Shown here piece by piece: positions 62,475 to 64,000 of a stretch of DNA of 64,000 bases. The notes under the pieces are model-generated. The model was not told where the DNA came from and searched no databases. It saw nothing but the letters and a program-made list of their open reading frames with translations. Numbering within the stretch: position 1 is the stretch's first letter; each line of letters begins with the position of its first letter. Source of the DNA: JANELJ01 sp024511395 (lineage in GTDB: Bacteria > Pseudomonadota > Gammaproteobacteria > GRL18); the NCBI GenBank assembly GCA_963681975.1, contig OY820613.1:3720001-3784000 (forward strand), read 5' to 3'. The translations under genes and the position numbers were made by a program.

Positions 62475-63875
62475 CTACTGCAAAACCAGAAACAAAGCCG
62501 AATTGCCTCGGTGAATATTCAGTGCAATGGCATTATTGCTTTTCTGTTTGCTCAGTTCCTGCAAATCACGGATGCTGTCAATACGGTAGCGGTTAATGGC
62601 AATAATCCGGTCATTTTTACGCAGGCCGGACTGCCAGGCTGGTGACGCAGGGGTAATACTTAGTACCTGCACACCACTACCAGTCGTATTATTTCCAAAC
62701 AGAGCACCGGCCAGTGACGGATGTAGCTTTTTACCGTCAAAGCCTAGTGTACTGGCTGATTCAACGGGCTGAGTAATGCTTTGTTCATTGCTGCCGATAA
62801 TAGCTTTTAATTCTATACTCTTGCTGCCACGCAGAATTTTTAAATAAGCAGCATCACCGGGACGTTTAAGGCCAATATAATTGCGCAAGGTAGTTGAGTT
62901 ACCCACAGGTTTATTATTTACAGCAACAATAATATCGCCTGCCTTAACACCGGCCTTACTGGCGGCTGAGCCGGGAATAACCTGGGCGACAATGGCGCCA
63001 TGAGTTTCCTTAACACCAAAAGCTGAAGCCAGTTCAGGTGTCAGATCCTGGATCTGAACTCCTAGAACACCACGCTGGATACTGCCGTACTTAATTAACT
63101 GGTCCATAACCGAGCGGGCCATATTAACGGGAATGGCAAAGCCAATACCGATATTGCCTCCGCTTTTGGAAAAAATAGCAGTATTAATACCAATCAGTTC
63201 ACCATACAGGTTGACTAACGCGCCTCCTGAATTCCCCGGGTTGATGGAGGCATCGGTCTGAATAAAATTCTCGTACCCTTCAATACCTAGGCCGCTGCGT
63301 TCCAGGCCGCTGATAATGCCGGAGGTAACGGTTTGTCCAAGTCCAAAAGGATGGCCAATAGCCAGGGTAAAATCACCAACCTGTAGTTTATCGGAATCGG
63401 CCAGGTGGATAGCGGTCAGATCACTGGTTTCAATTTTTAACAAAGCAATATCAGTTTGCGGATCGGTACCAATCAGTTCGGCCACTTTTTTGCGACCGTC
63501 TTTTAAGGTCACTACAATTTCACTGGCATCATCAATAACATGGTTATTAGTCAGCACATAGCCTTTTTCTGCATCTACAATCACCCCGGATCCTAGTGCA
63601 TGAGATTGCGGCATCTGGCGATGTTCAGGAATATTAAACTTGAAAAACCGCCGTAAAAACGGATCATTTAAAAAAGCGGGCAACTGACTGCTGCCGGAGT
63701 AACTGCCCCGGGTAGAAACATTAACCACTGACGGCGTAATCTTTTCCAGCATCGGCGCCAGAGAAGGCAGCTCCTTACCCTGACTGTCATGAGTAGGCAG
63801 AGCCAGACTGTTACTAAAGCTGATAAGACTTGCAATACAAACCAGAACCAGAATAGATAAATATTTTTTTAACAT
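62475..63875 (-). CDS. degQ: Periplasmic Do-family serine protease DegQ/MucD type
   Basis: This 466-residue HtrA-family protease/chaperone acts in envelope protein quality control. A signal peptide (residues 1-25) precedes the trypsin-like domain. The catalytic triad is His in LTNNHVIDDA, Asp in GTDPQTDIALLKI and Ser in NPGNSGGALVNL. Two PDZ domains follow (about 265-355 and 375-466). The length and lack of a Q-linker match DegQ/MucD rather than DegS, which has one PDZ. It is convergent with ubiA. About 125 bp upstream remain in the window. Confidence 0.95.
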   Translation of the reverse strand: MLKKYLSILVLVCIASLISFSNSLALPTHDSQGKELPSLAPMLEKITPSVVNVSTRGSYSGSSQLPAFLNDPFLRRFFKFNIPEHRQMPQSHALGSGVIVDAEKGYVLTNNHVIDDASEIVVTLKDGRKKVAELIGTDPQTDIALLKIETSDLTAIHLADSDKLQVGDFTLAIGHPFGLGQTVTSGIISGLERSGLGIEGYENFIQTDASINPGNSGGALVNLYGELIGINTAIFSKSGGNIGIGFAIPVNMARSVMDQLIKYGSIQRGVLGVQIQDLTPELASAFGVKETHGAIVAQVIPGSAASKAGVKAGDIIVAVNNKPVGNSTTLRNYIGLKRPGDAAYLKILRGSKSIELKAIIGSNEQSITQPVESASTLGFDGKKLHPSLAGALFGNNTTGSGVQVLSITPASPAWQSGLRKNDRIIAINRYRIDSIRDLQELSKQKSNNAIALNIHRGNSALFLVLQ

Positions 63876-64000
63876 AAAATTTTAACTCGCGGATTTGAGT
63901 GTTAAGTGTTAAGAAAGAGCCAGAGCAAAGGTGCAGGTAAATGATTTAATTGGCACTTTTAACCTTGACGATAATTTTTAAGGCCTTAAACTCTTGTTTA
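63876..64000. other. degQ upstream region
   Basis: This contains GTGTTAAGTGTTAAG (63899-63913), two units of the heptamer CACTTAA read in reverse, resembling the array remnants near lptC. There is no clear promoter. Confidence 0.4.

Overview
This window is chromosomal DNA from a gammaproteobacterium that I cannot name. The evidence is a BamC homologue, an Lpt operon, MlaA, the rpoN-hpf-ptsN cluster, the ygfB/pepP/ubiH and zapA/6S/fau neighbourhood, UbiC/UbiA and Prc. Housekeeping genes look intact and moderate in GC. The chromosome is, however, unusually loaded with insertion sequences (IS), most decayed and several nested inside one another. That pattern fits recent relaxed selection, as in a host-associated or bottlenecked lineage (inference).

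Layout. 1-5.6 kb: bamC (5' end cut by the window), recQ, a small unknown gene, prc. 5.8-16.4 kb: a decayed greB, a 1498-bp IS5-family element split in two, and between its halves an 8.9-kb block holding PTS EIIA-HPr-mgtE, a sialidase-like gene with a membrane partner, an ECF sigma stub, several IS remnants, a secreted helical protein and an IS982. 16.4-19.4 kb: hprK(truncated)-ptsN-hpf-rpoN on the minus strand. 19.6-29.4 kb: a nested stack of six mobile elements wedged between rpoN and lptB. 29.4-35.4 kb: lptB-lptA-[IS4]-lptC-kdsC-yrbG, then mlaA. 35.8-40.5 kb: an unknown gene and a 1296-residue FAD/Fe-S oxidoreductase. 40.6-44.7 kb: an IS5-type copy, an IS66 remnant and a YafQ-type toxin apparently without its antitoxin. 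44.7-48.7 kb: rpiA and ilvA, divergent, with a dead IS4 between them. 49-54.4 kb: fau, probable 6S RNA, zapA and a coiled-coil partner, divergent from ygfB-pepP-ubiH. 54.9-60.9 kb: two adjacent IS5-type elements, IS630, IS110 and a deleted IS21. 60.9-63.9 kb: ubiC-ubiA and a convergent DegQ-type protease.

How the genes work together. The minus-strand genes from yrbG to hprK, plus EIIA-HPr-mgtE, look like one ancestral lipopolysaccharide-transport / sigma-54 / nitrogen-PTS cluster that IS activity has cut into three pieces; rapZ, normally between hprK and EIIA, is not in the window. Envelope functions are concentrated here: BamC, Lpt proteins, KdsC, MlaA, Prc and DegQ. UbiA, UbiC and UbiH make ubiquinone.

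The main observations are: (1) a dominant 1498-bp IS5-type element, eight copies, with 6-bp target duplications proved by an empty site; (2) an 8-bp tandem repeat in its transposase gene whose copy number sets the reading frame; (3) four long nested palindromes, two of which clearly share conserved inner loops but have different, self-complementary outer stems; (4) a toxin whose antitoxin seems to have been removed by IS66; (5) heptamer arrays inside the lpt operon. I found no CRISPR array, prophage or tRNA gene.
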